A DNA stretch of 17,923 bases, from positions 1 to 17,923 of the forward strand of contig UZAE01013931.1 of the NCBI GenBank assembly GCA_900617975.1, written 5' to 3'. This document shows, in pieces, positions 9,408-17,923 of this stretch. Below the pieces are notes generated by a model. The model worked only from the letters and a program-made list of their open reading frames with translations. It made no database searches and was not told the DNA's origin. The stretch is from Rodentolepis nana. Its lineage: Eukaryota; Platyhelminthes; Cestoda; Cyclophyllidea; Hymenolepididae. Within the stretch, counting starts at the first letter, position 1. The number at the start of each line of letters is the position of its first letter. The position numbers were made by a program, and so were the translations under genes.

Positions 9408-10004
9408 ATATAACTTTCTTTTTGTCACTCAAAGGCTCAAAGATTCTATGGTTATTTGACGTTTGTGAACATTTTTAAATCATCAACAAATACACTAACC
9501 TCCCACTCCCCTCACAAGTCAACGTTTAATACGTTATTGATTTTAACTAGTGATCTTCCTCTTTAAAAGCAAATCAAATTAAATAAAATAGCACATCTTC
9601 AAAATTTTTTATTCCAATCACTAAAATATTGAACCTCCTGCATGCTAGACAATAAGGTATCGGTGTTATTATTAAATAGGATTTATTACTTTTGACAAGT
9701 TACCAACGGTCATGAAATTTATCTTAAGCTAAATTTTTAGTGTTGTTGGTTACAAAATGCTTTAAAGTAAACACTAGCAGCATGTAAAACTATTTATTGA
9801 ATTGCGATAAAACAATGTTTTAATTTAGTTAAAATCAAAGCCTAGGCGGTGAATCGGAGGGTTTTTATTAACAATTTTAAGAAAAATTCTAAAACTGGGT
9901 AAAAAATTCAAGCAGAAGGCAAACAAATCAGGTAAAGTGATGCGAATAAGGGCAAAACGAGAGTGGCGTTCAATCGCTGCTTAATTCGTTCTTCGGTTCA
10001 CTTT
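9408..10004. other. AT-rich spacer
   Basis: No gene, RNA or known repeat visible. Confidence 0.5.
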
Positions 10005-10634
10005 CTAATACCCTTCTATTTTAGGCTATTGGGTGAATGTATAACCATCAAGATAGGAGAACTCACTTCCCTTTGTGAGAGTGATTTAGTTCGGTGGCCA
10101 TCCACAATAGAGAATAGGTCAATGGAACTATCAATAAGTTGCCAAACTATATTTGAACCCGGTGTCGACTGCCTCGCGAGATCATTCATGGGGTGTGCGA
10201 TAGACTTACCTCCACGTGGTGCACACTGGGCAACGTATACTCATACGGCAAAAAGTCTGTAAGCCAGCAGTTGACATCCGACGTCAGACAACCATCACCC
10301 CACTGTATGTTATATTCCACCACTTCTACAGTACTCATCTTACCTTTCCGCTGCCTTTGTGTCTGTCCCTTTAACAACTTTGAAACACTCTTTTGTTCCC
10401 CCCCCTCTCGACTTTGTGACGCTTTGATGTTCCTCCTCCCCTCTGTGAAGCCTGAAGTCAACTAAAGGGCTAATGATAACTTTCAAAACGCCTCCCAATT
10501 GATATAAATAAATATTCAAACCTGAATTAACTGAAAGAGAAACAAAATGACATTCCTTTTTATTTTAAAAAATATTTATTTCCTCCAAGTTCCCAAAGTA
10601 TTCACATACATGCTTTAAAACTTTAAAGCCTTCA
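10005..10634 (+). repeat. 630-bp block, first of two identical copies
   Basis: Identical along the whole length I compared to 11410-12039 (offset 1405). It begins CTAATACCCTTCT, contains retroposon copy B, and ends ...AAAGCCTTCA directly before the N at 10635. The second copy begins directly after the N at 11409. Boundaries that coincide with Ns suggest unmerged contig overlap rather than a real duplication. Confidence 0.9.
10190..10513 (+). repeat. SINE-like retroposon copy B
   Basis: Full-length family member starting GGGGTGTGCGATAGAC and ending in ATATAAATAAAT, with the conserved head and the GGGCTAATGATAAC module. Possible short flanking repeats ATTCAT (10184-10189) and ATTCAA (10514-10519) match at five of six bases, which is weak support. 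It lies within the 630-bp block that is repeated identically at 11410-12039. Confidence 0.8.
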
Positions 10635-10635
10635 N

Positions 10636-11187
10636 CCCCACCCCACCTCCTTATCACCCTATCATTTTAGTGGTTATCATGTCATCATGCCAATCGGCAG
10701 AGAAAAGCAAAGCCTTGTCGTTATAGGACATTTCAAGATTTGTAGCTACCATTCACTTTAAGTTAACGTCGCACATTCCTTGAAATATTATTGCGCACTT
10801 CAAATTAAAATTATTGAGACATAGGAAAGATTGATACATGATGGGGAAAAGAGTAAACACCAGGTAAAGCCTGGAGAGATGTGTAATCTACATTGACTTA
10901 ATTCTGGTTTCACCATGGCTGTCCACTGTGGTGTCTAGGCCCTTTGGAAATATGTATTTTGAGGCTAAACTACTTGAGTAGGATTGTTGTACCCCAGTAA
11001 TTAATTTCATTTTGATTGTCTATCAAACAATTGCAGGTGATACAATACAATAAGATATGATCTTGTTAATGTTTAATATTACCTAAAATCTTCTTTCCCT
11101 TTTATTGGAAAACATAACCAGACCGATAAAAGAACATCTTGCCCAGATAACTAACTTCCCTTTATTAGTTAGCATTCGCATAGCTTT
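10636..11187. other. Non-coding part of a small contig between two Ns
   Basis: Begins with a C-rich CCCCACCCCACCTCC stretch after the N at 10635 and runs into the flank of copy C. No coding sequence seen. The surrounding evidence suggests this contig (10636-11408) belongs next to 13688. Confidence 0.6.
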
Positions 11188-11199
11188 ACGTCTATCAAT

Positions 11200-11408
11200 G
11201 GGGTGTGCGATAGACTTACCTCCACGTGGTGCACACTGGGCAACGTATATTCATACGGCAAAAGGTCTATTAACCGGCAGTTGACTTCTCACTTCAAACT
11301 ACCATCAACTCACTCTATGCCATATTCGACTATTTTCACAGTACTCACCTCACCTTTATCTCTCCCTTTGTATTTGTCTCTGACATCTTTGAAACACTCT
11401 TCTGCTCC
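11200..11408 (+). repeat. SINE-like retroposon copy C, 5' half, cut at N
   Basis: The first 209 bp of a family member, from GGGGTGTGCGATAGAC to the pyrimidine-rich middle (...CTTCTGCTCC), stopping abruptly at the N at 11409. The left flank ACGTCTATCAAT (11188-11199) matches 11 of 12 bases after the tail of the 3' half at 13688-13797, so the two halves are most simply one element split by the assembly. Confidence 0.85.
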
Positions 11409-11409
11409 N

Positions 11410-12039
11410 CTAATACCCTTCTATTTTAGGCTATTGGGTGAATGTATAACCATCAAGATAGGAGAACTCACTTCCCTTTGTGAGAGTGATTTAGTTCGGT
11501 GGCCATCCACAATAGAGAATAGGTCAATGGAACTATCAATAAGTTGCCAAACTATATTTGAACCCGGTGTCGACTGCCTCGCGAGATCATTCATGGGGTG
11601 TGCGATAGACTTACCTCCACGTGGTGCACACTGGGCAACGTATACTCATACGGCAAAAAGTCTGTAAGCCAGCAGTTGACATCCGACGTCAGACAACCAT
11701 CACCCCACTGTATGTTATATTCCACCACTTCTACAGTACTCATCTTACCTTTCCGCTGCCTTTGTGTCTGTCCCTTTAACAACTTTGAAACACTCTTTTG
11801 TTCCCCCCCCTCTCGACTTTGTGACGCTTTGATGTTCCTCCTCCCCTCTGTGAAGCCTGAAGTCAACTAAAGGGCTAATGATAACTTTCAAAACGCCTCC
11901 CAATTGATATAAATAAATATTCAAACCTGAATTAACTGAAAGAGAAACAAAATGACATTCCTTTTTATTTTAAAAAATATTTATTTCCTCCAAGTTCCCA
12001 AAGTATTCACATACATGCTTTAAAACTTTAAAGCCTTCA
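11410..12039 (+). repeat. 630-bp block, second identical copy
   Basis: Starts at the first base after the N at 11409 and matches 10005-10634. Beyond 12039 the sequence continues uniquely (GAAGAATTGGGG...), whereas the first copy ends in an N. Confidence 0.9.
11595..11918 (+). repeat. SINE-like retroposon copy D (identical to copy B)
   Basis: Base-for-base copy of the element at 10190-10513, including both flanks, at an offset of 1405. Flanking sequence identical well beyond the element means this is not an independent insertion but part of the duplicated 630-bp block. Confidence 0.85.
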
Positions 12040-13133
12040 GAAGAATTGGGGTACAAACTTTCCCCACCAAAGATGTAAAACTTTAAAACGGGAATAAGCA
12101 CATTTTATTAATTTTCTCTCTAATAATTTTTATTGGTTTAAATTATTCTATTTCAGTTAATTTAACTAAGATATTTCATTCTAAGTGAAACGAAACATTC
12201 TACCATTCCGTTTCAACCGGAGGAGGGAAATTTTGGAAAACGGGAAAATATATTTACATCGATTTCACCGTTTAAAAAATTCATTAGCAATTTCAAACGA
12301 AATAGTCAATTACAATAAATTAATTTATTAATAAATTGGTGGGGGGAAGAGTGGTTATTTAAAAATTTTCCAAATTATTCGGCCAATGAGAAATATCGAC
12401 CGCCTCAATTTTCGACTTTCACATAAGAGAAATATTTATTTCCATCGAAGTAAATCCTTACTTGTGACTTCTCATTAAGACGGATTTTGAATTACTGCAA
12501 GAAAGCTATAAGCCAAAAAAAAATAAATTTTTCGGCTTAAAATTTGGGAAGACAAAATTGGCAACGGAAAATTCCCTCCAATTAGTTACGCATAGAAGAG
12601 AAAACGCTACAGTCAGTATATTTCTCAGAATTTAAAAATTAAAAAATTGCTTAAAATTAAATATCAAATACACGAAAAATTAATTACACAAAATATTTCA
12701 GATATTTCGTTAATACACAAAATTTCTGAAGTTCATCACCTTCCCCATTCATTATCCTGGAAAAATCTTTAAATTAAACTGTCAGCACAAATTTTAGTTT
12801 AATTAAAAGACATGGGCAGTTGAACACCTTTCCCTCCCCACCCCCATCATGATAAAATGTCATCTGCAAAGTCGGTATCGTAATCAGGGAATTTTTTTCA
12901 AGAGATCTTTTGAAGAACAGTATCAATTCTATCAAACAGAATAGGAAATAAACAATTATCCCTAATATTTTACATTTGCTTAATTTATTATAAAAAATAT
13001 TAATTGCTAGACATATTTAAAACAAGAAGCGAGAAATATATATATATAATACCAAATTAACGAGGAGGAGTCGATAACCGGGTAGACGCATTCGCGCTAT
13101 CTAGAACTGGATGATTCATTTATTTGATCCAAC
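12040..13133. other. Very AT-rich spacer
   Basis: Dominated by A and T, with short simple stretches such as ATATATATATA at about 13037-13048 and a CCCTCCCCACCCCC patch near 12831. No gene recognised. It ends at the TA target of the mariner remnant. Confidence 0.5.
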
Positions 13134-13135
13134 TA

Positions 13136-13686
13136 TTGGGTGGGCAACTAAGTCATTGCCGATTTCAAATAAGAAGGCAAATTCGGAATTTTCGTTCAAA
13201 AATATAACTTTATTCAATTAGATATTGGCCGTTCTTGTCGATGACCTTTTTCCATCGTTCTGGCAGAGTGAAAATTCCCCGTTCGTAAAATGTCTGGTCT
13301 TTGCTATTAAAAAACTGAATTAGGTGTGATCCGACATCATCCGCGTTGTTACAAATTTTACCATTTAAAGAGTTTTGCATGGAACGAAACAAATGGTAAT
13401 CCGAAGGCGCAAGGTCAGGGATATATGGTGGGTGTGACAAAACATCCCAACCCAGTTCCAATAATTTTTGCCGAGTAACCAAAGATGTGTGCGGGGGCCT
13501 TGTGTTATCATGATGGAAAACAACACCCTTCAGATTTGATAATGCCGGCCGCTTATCTTCAATTGCATCCTTCAGTTTTTCGAGTTCTTCAACATACACA
13601 TTTGAATTTATCGTTTGGTTCTGCGGCATGAGTTCAAAATACAAAATTCCTTTGTGATCCCACCAGACTGACAGCATAATCTTTTT
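13136..13686 (-). mobile_element. Mariner transposon remnant, terminal repeat plus C-terminal half
   Basis: A mariner DNA transposon remnant. Its outer end is a terminal inverted repeat beginning TTGGGTGGGCAACTAAGTC at 13136, directly after a TA dinucleotide (13134-13135), the mariner target. The transposase reads inward on the minus strand with its stop at 13212-13210. The terminal repeat and the protein look most like the mellifera/cecropia group of mariners. The other end is missing because the sequence stops at the N at 13687, where unrelated retroposon sequence follows. Confidence 0.85.
13210..13686 (-). pseudogene. Mariner transposase, C-terminal fragment (broken)
   Basis: About 159 codons of a family normally near 345-350 residues. 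The fragment starts at KKIMLSVWWD, continues through FELMPQNQTINSNVY, the second catalytic Asp in HHDNTRPPH, the third in PDLAPSDYHLF, and ends LPERWKKVIDKNGQYLIE. The N-terminal DNA-binding domain and the first catalytic Asp are absent; the six codons before KK in the open frame come from the adjoining retroposon across the N. Mariner has exactly 34 residues between the last two catalytic Asp residues (D34D); here there are 35 because of an extra Pro in RPPH, where relatives have RPH. The fragment cannot be active. Whether the truncation is biological or a contig end cannot be told from the sequence. Confidence 0.9.
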
Positions 13687-13687
13687 T

Positions 13688-13797
13688 NCCCCTCTCGACC
13701 TTTTCAATTTGATGTTCCGTCCCCTCTGTGAAGCCTGAAGTCAACTAAAGGGCTAATGATAACCATCAAGACGCCTGCATTTGATATAAATAAATAA
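13688..13797 (+). repeat. SINE-like retroposon copy E, 3' half, starts at N
   Basis: About 110 bp of the 3' half of the family: CCCCTCTCGACC, then GTGAAGCCTGAAGTCAACTAAAGG, then GGGCTAATGATAACC and a TAAATAAA tail. It starts directly after the N at 13687 at the same internal point where copy C stops. The flank after the tail, ACGCCTATCAAT (13798-13809), pairs with the flank before copy C. Confidence 0.85.
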
Positions 13798-13809
13798 ACG
13801 CCTATCAAT

Positions 13810-14340
13810 TAGAAGTCATCATCATTTACTTATTGCTTTCTTACTATCATTTAACGTCTCAGTTTACTTTCTTTTATGCTAAATTCGGGTTTTAGAAACA
13901 CAAGTTTACTTGTAGCATTCTAATCGGTTCCTCTACCTAGAAGGAAAGGCCAGTGCATCACGTAGAACTCATCAATCGCACATACCCAATCTTTTATCAA
14001 TTAAATGATCCGGATTTCAGTAGCCCCCATGACATCGGCGATTGCATATTATGAACAGAAAAGGAAGTCAATTTTGACCGACGTCCATGACCCAAAGTGG
14101 AAACCTCCCTGAATTCCTTAAGAGAATGGCACCCTAGCATTACAAGGCCTAATTCCATTTGCCAACCGATCCACAAAAGGTAAAGCAATGCTGTAACGTA
14201 TTAATAGTATTATTAATATAAAAGGAAAACAATGCATTACAGGCCGAACCATTCAATCACAACTAAAACAAGTTCTCCTACCAAAATGTACTGTACACAA
14301 GAGGAAAGAGAAGGAAACACGAATATCAAGAAGCAGGCAT
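13810..14340. other. Region downstream of BiP, including its likely 3' UTR
   Basis: No separate gene supported. On the minus strand the sequence after the BiP stop has no AATAAA; ATTAATAATACTATTAAT near 14200-14218 could hold a variant poly(A) signal. A 63-codon minus-strand frame (13997-14188, TTG start) is not convincing. Confidence 0.4.
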
Positions 14341-16354
14341 CTACAATTCTTCCTTGGGCATGGATTCATCACTACCTCCTGGATGAGGTGGTGGAGCACC
14401 ACCTGGTCCTTGATAAAGCTTGCTGATAATTGGTTGAACAATGCTATCTAATTTCTTCTTCTCTTCCTTGTATTCGCTTGTTTCAGCTTGTGGATGATCT
14501 TCCATCCATTTAATAGCATCTTCAGCGGCCTTTTCAATGGTGTTGATATCTTCTTCGGTCAGCTTGTCACCCAATTTCTTTTTGTCCTTCACTTGGTTCT
14601 TGACAGAGTAAGCCAAACTCTCAAATTCATTTCTAGCCTCAACACGTTCCTTCACCTGTTTGTCCTGATCCGAGAACTTTTCAGCGTCCTGGATCATTTT
14701 CTCGATTTCCTCAGGGCTCAAGCGATTGGTCTCTTTGTTGATAACGATTTTTTCTCTTTTACCAGTGCCCTTATCTTCGGCAGACACTTGCAGAAGGCCG
14801 TTCACATCAATTTCAAATGTGACTTCGATTTGTGGGATACCGCGTGGAGCCGGAGGAATGCCAGTAAGATCGAATTTACCCAAGAAATGATTATCTTTGG
14901 TCAAGGGACGTTCACCTTCATAGACCTGGATGGTGACAGTTGGTTGGTCATCAGCAGCAGTAGAGAAGACTTGAGACTTCTTTGTAGGAATTACGGTGTT
15001 CCTGCCAATGAGTTTTGTCATAACACCACCAACAGTCTCAATACCCAGAGTAAGTGGGCAGACATCAAGAAGAACGATATCACCAGTATCTTCAACACCA
15101 CTTATGACACCAGCTTGCACAGCAGCACCATATGCAACAGCCTCATCAGGGTTGATACCTCTGCTTAACTCCTTGCCATTGAAAAATTCTTTGACGAGTT
15201 CTTGAACCTTTGGAATTCTAGTCGAGCCACCAACCAAGACAATATCATGAATATCTTCTTTTTTGAGATCCGAGTCCTTCATAACATTTTCTACTGGTTT
15301 AATAGTGCTTCTGAAGAGATCATTGTTTAGTTCTTCAAACCGGGCCCTGGTGAGTGTTTCAGAGAAATCCTTACCATCAATAAAGCTATCGATTTCAATA
15401 ACAGTACTGTGCTCAGTACTTAGGGTACGTTTAGCCTTTTCAACTTCACGTCTGAGCTTTTGAACAGCACGAACGTCTTTCATGATATCCTTACCCTCCT
15501 TCTTCTTGTATAACTTAGCAAAGTAATCAATCAAACGTTGATCGAAGTCCTCACCACCCAGATGGGTATCCCCATTAGTTGCTACGACCTCAAACACACC
15601 GTTGTCGATTGTCAAGAGAGAGACATCGAAGGTGCCACCACCCAAATCGAATACAAGGATGTTCTTTTCGCTTTCTTTCTTATCCAAACCGTAGGCAATA
15701 GCTGCGGCAGTTGGTTCATTGATGATACGAAGGATAGTTAGACCAGCAATGGCACCTGCATCTTTGGTTGCTTGACGTTGAGCATCATTGAAGTAGGCTG
15801 GCACGGTCACTACGGCATGGGTAACCGGAGTACCGAGATAAGCCTCAGCAACCTCCTTCATCTTGCCCAAAACCATGGCCGAGACTTCTTCAGGAGCGAA
15901 AGCCTTGACCTCATCGCCAACTTGAACTTCCATGTATGGTTTGTCACCCTTCTTGATGACTTTGAAAGGATATCGTTTCATATCCTCCTGAACATCCTTA
16001 TCATCAAAGGTTCGGCCTATAAGACGCTTGGCATCAAAAAGAGTATTTCTAGGGTTCGATGTCAGTTGGTTTTTGGCAGCATCGCCGATAAGACGTTCAC
16101 CAGTGTTTGTGAAAGCGACGTACGACGGTGTGATACGGTTGCCCTGATCGTTTGCGATGATTTCAACCCGTCCATTTTTGAAGACACCAACACTAAATAG
16201 ATAAAGCTAGATTCACTACAGGACGCACTTACCAAGAATAAGTGGTTCCGAGATCAATACCAATTACAGTTCCATAATCTGTTTTACCAGATTCACACCG
16301 CGAAAGTGCGAGAATACTAAGAAACGTAACCAATACGTTAGTCCAAACACCCAT
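14341..16354 (-). CDS. BiP: ER-lumenal HSP70 chaperone BiP/GRP78, two exons
   Basis: This is a complete gene for the ER HSP70, which binds unfolded secretory proteins in an ATP-driven cycle and restrains unfolded-protein-response sensors. Exon 1 is 16354-16233 and exon 2 is 16192-14341; the join completes codon 41 (Cys) and gives 657 residues, normal for BiP. Visible in order: a signal peptide with a hydrophobic core at about residues 6-18; HSP70 signature IDLGTTYS at 33-40; the phosphate-binding loop [10 protein letters not shown] at about 222-231; the third signature [14 protein letters not shown] at about 358-371; the interdomain linker [10 protein letters not shown] near 417-426; a substrate-binding domain with a charged helical lid; a Gly/Pro-rich tail; and C-terminal KEEL, a variant of the KDEL retrieval signal. 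The ATG at 16354 is the only start that supplies a signal peptide. No AATAAA is visible on this strand in the first few hundred bases downstream of the stop. The family call is certain; ER location follows from both termini. Confidence 0.97.
16193..16232 (-). other. 40-bp intron 1 of BiP
   Basis: Read on the minus strand, exon 1 ends ...TATTCTTG and is followed by GTAAGTGCG; the intron ends CTATTTAG before TGTTGGTGTC. Removing these 40 bases restores the invariant HSP70 sequence TTYSCVGVF in frame (phase 2). Without splicing, the exon 2 frame meets a stop just upstream. An intron this short is typical of the first introns of schistosome genes, which is one basis for the organism guess. Confidence 0.95.
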
Positions 16355-16389
16355 GTTATCAAAAGTAATGAAGCAAGCGTAATGGCGGA

Positions 16390-16397
16390 TATATATA
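16390..16397 (-). promoter_or_regulatory. TATA box of BiP
   Basis: TATATATA lies 43 bases (first T to A) upstream of the BiP ATG. With the usual 25-30 base spacing to the start site, the 5' UTR would be only about 8-18 nucleotides. This assumes no further upstream exon and no trans-spliced leader. Confidence 0.65.
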
Positions 16398-16410
16398 CCC
16401 CTATTTATTA

Positions 16411-16429
16411 TGTGTGAGAATCCTATTGG
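16411..16429 (-). promoter_or_regulatory. CCAAT box with degenerate ER stress element
   Basis: On the minus strand, CCAAT (16429-16425) is followed after exactly nine bases by ACACA (16415-16411). The ER stress element consensus is CCAAT-N9-CCACG, and here three of the last five positions (CAC) match. The site is 71 bases upstream of the BiP start codon and just upstream of the TATA box, the expected place for NF-Y and ATF6 binding. The CCAAT call is good; the ER-stress reading is a weak inference. Confidence 0.45.
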
Positions 16430-16445
16430 TCAAAGCCTTATGCAT

Positions 16446-16461
16446 CGTCATCAAAACGTCA
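16446..16461 (-). promoter_or_regulatory. Paired TGACG (CRE/UPRE-like) motifs upstream of BiP
   Basis: Two TGACG cores lie 11 bases apart on the minus strand (16461-16457, continuing as TGACGTTT, and 16450-16446, TGACGATG), directly upstream of the CCAAT box. ATF/CREB/XBP1-type bZIP factors bind this core. The position fits stress regulation of a BiP gene, but neither copy is a full TGACGTGG UPRE. Confidence 0.3.
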
Positions 16462-17311
16462 GCATTTATTTCATTTAAATAAATTTTTATTAAAAAGGAC
16501 GGAAAGGCAATTAGTGAAAAAGTTTAACGAATGCTGTCCCTTCTAATAAGTAAAAATATCATAAAACATAGGCTTTAATGCTTAAATATTTCATTTTGAA
16601 CGCTGTGAATTTGTATTGCAACTGAATAGCGCTGCATTGGCGAAATGGTTTTAAAACCCGTAAAAATTAAAAAAAATGATTAAGGTGAAGAGGTATGTTT
16701 GCGCACACTTTTCCAGTCTGGAAGATAAAATAAACTCCCAGGACATCAATAATCCCTAATAAAGATGTACATTCGAACAATCTACGCAATTTTTTTGAGA
16801 TGAAAACACAAAACTGCAAATTTCATACATGGTAGAAGCTATACTAATAAACAGTTCATGTAAATAGCAAAAAAATCAAAAAACTCAAATGTGAAGTTAC
16901 CTTCAAACTTTAAGGTCATTGAAATACTTTGTTCACAAGAAAGATGTTAGAATTTTCATTGTTATGTGTTAGAAGCGTCACTCATCATGCTTATGGCACT
17001 TACATGAATTAAAGAATTCTTCTATAATATACCTATATTGTGAGTTGATGCGCTTTCCTAGATATCACCAGTTTATGAAAAGAGATTTAGCAGTAACTTT
17101 TAGATAACAAAAATGCTCAACATTAAACTTTTAATTGTTTTGCCTTTTATTTCGTGGGATTGAAAGCTAAGGGGCTCTGAATGTACTTCGAAGTATCTGG
17201 CTTTTCAAACATCAATTCAATCATACGGAAAGTTCAGTTAGTTTTACTAGAATCTATTCGTATGCTCCAACAATTTATATGCACAAATATATCGTTGCTT
17301 TAATAAATCAA
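16462..17311. other. Spacer upstream of BiP
   Basis: AT-rich, with no gene recognised. Distal promoter elements of BiP could lie here but none stands out. Confidence 0.45.
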
Positions 17312-17440
17312 TCTTCTGTTCCCCACCCCTTGACTTCCTGTTACTTTGACGTTCCTTACCCTGTGAAGCCCGAAGTCAGCTAAAGGGCTAATGATAACTA
17401 TCAAAATGCCTGCCATTTGAAATAAATGAATGAATATTAT
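17312..17440 (+). repeat. SINE-like retroposon copy F, 5' truncated
   Basis: Carries only the 3' third of the family: TCTTCTGTTCCCC, TGTGAAGCCCGAAGTCAGCTAAAGG, GGGCTAATGATAACTATC, and a diverged AAATAAATGAATGAA tail. No N is nearby, so the truncation is genuine, as expected from incomplete reverse transcription. I could not find a convincing target-site duplication. Confidence 0.75.
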
Positions 17441-17923
17441 TCGCTCTTTTTTCTTCCGATCCAACTCGACTGAGTTCCCTTTGGAAAAAAATTTACATGA
17501 CTGAAATCACGATTTCATATTTTCTGCACGAGTAGACGCCATTTTTATCTATTTTATTTACATAAGACATTTTGAAAGCTTTCAATCTCGAATAGCTAAT
17601 CTTGGCAGCTTAAATAGATTTTGAAATCTGAACTGTTCTCCGTTTCAAATGGTTTAACTTAACTGGTTTTCAACTATGCACTTTGGTGGGTGATCAGTTT
17701 AAAATTTTATGACTCTAGTGGTTTGTATGATAATGTGAAATACGCATCTATAGGCTGAATTTAAACATTAAATTCTGGATTGTCCCAATTATTACGATTT
17801 GCAAATACAAAGAGGTTTAGAATAAATTGTCACAAAATGGCTGATTTTTAGTGTTTTATAGAAAACACTAAACTTAGGTTCGTGGAGTTCAGGTGGCCTT
17901 TGAGTGTTTGCCACCATGAAATC
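17441..17923. other. AT-rich end of window
   Basis: No gene, RNA or repeat recognised to the window end. Confidence 0.5.

Noticed and set aside
10193..10465. Plus-strand frame of about 90 codons in the retroposon copies (also at 11598-11870)
   Set aside because: It is disrupted in other copies, covers the pyrimidine-rich middle, and looks like no known protein. It is a by-product of the repeat.
10465..10500. Hammerhead-ribozyme-like core (CTAATGA ... CAAAACG) in the conserved retroposon 3' module
   Set aside because: Compared with CTGATGA and GAAAC, two essential core G positions are A, and I could not form stems I and III. The resemblance is probably chance.
13997..14188. 63-codon minus-strand frame downstream of BiP
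   Set aside because: It begins at TTG, lies in the likely 3' UTR region, and has no recognisable motif.
14488..15168. Long plus-strand open frame (226 codons) and several other plus-strand frames across 14488-16200
   Set aside because: They lie opposite the BiP coding sequence, and their peptides show no family features. They are antisense shadows of a conserved gene.

Overview
The window is an AT-rich, intron-bearing animal genome fragment, most likely from a flatworm and possibly a schistosome-type blood fluke. That guess rests on the 40-bp first intron of the only complete gene (very short 5' introns are typical of schistosome genes), on AT-ending codon use in the candidate exons, and on the dense short retroposons. 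The organism is inferred, not proven. Five single N bases mark assembly joins (5846, 8870, 10635, 11409, 13687).

Layout. 1-9000 is mostly non-coding. It holds one complete short retroposon with target-site duplications (519-855), poly-C/poly-G tracts, an A/C-rich decayed-looking tract (about 3770-4730), a perfect ER-stress-element match inside a CCAAT palindrome (3347-3393), a heat-shock-element/CCAAT cluster (6528-6655), and a few short exon-like open stretches (best: 6058-6279 on + and 7117-7393 on -) that I cannot name. 9000-13800 is a mobile-element district: an inverted retroposon copy with its own target-site duplication, a 630-bp segment present twice in identical form next to Ns, a retroposon split between two places, and the C-terminal half of a mellifera-like mariner transposase next to its terminal repeat. 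13810-17923 carries one confident gene on the minus strand, a two-exon HSP70 of the ER lumen (BiP/GRP78, 657 residues, ending KEEL), with a compact CCAAT/TATA promoter, followed by a 5'-truncated retroposon copy.

The most informative observation is structural. The 5' half of a retroposon ends at the N at 11409 and its 3' half begins after the N at 13687, and their outer flanks form a target-site duplication. Together with the identical 630-bp blocks at 10005-10634 and 11410-12039, this indicates that two contigs (10636-11408 and 11410-13686) are in the wrong order here. The retroposon family is about 320-340 bp long, with a fixed structured 5' end and a TAAA-rich tail. I do not recognise it as a named element, so it is the best candidate for something undescribed. 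The chaperone gene and the two stress-type promoter motifs elsewhere may or may not be functionally related.
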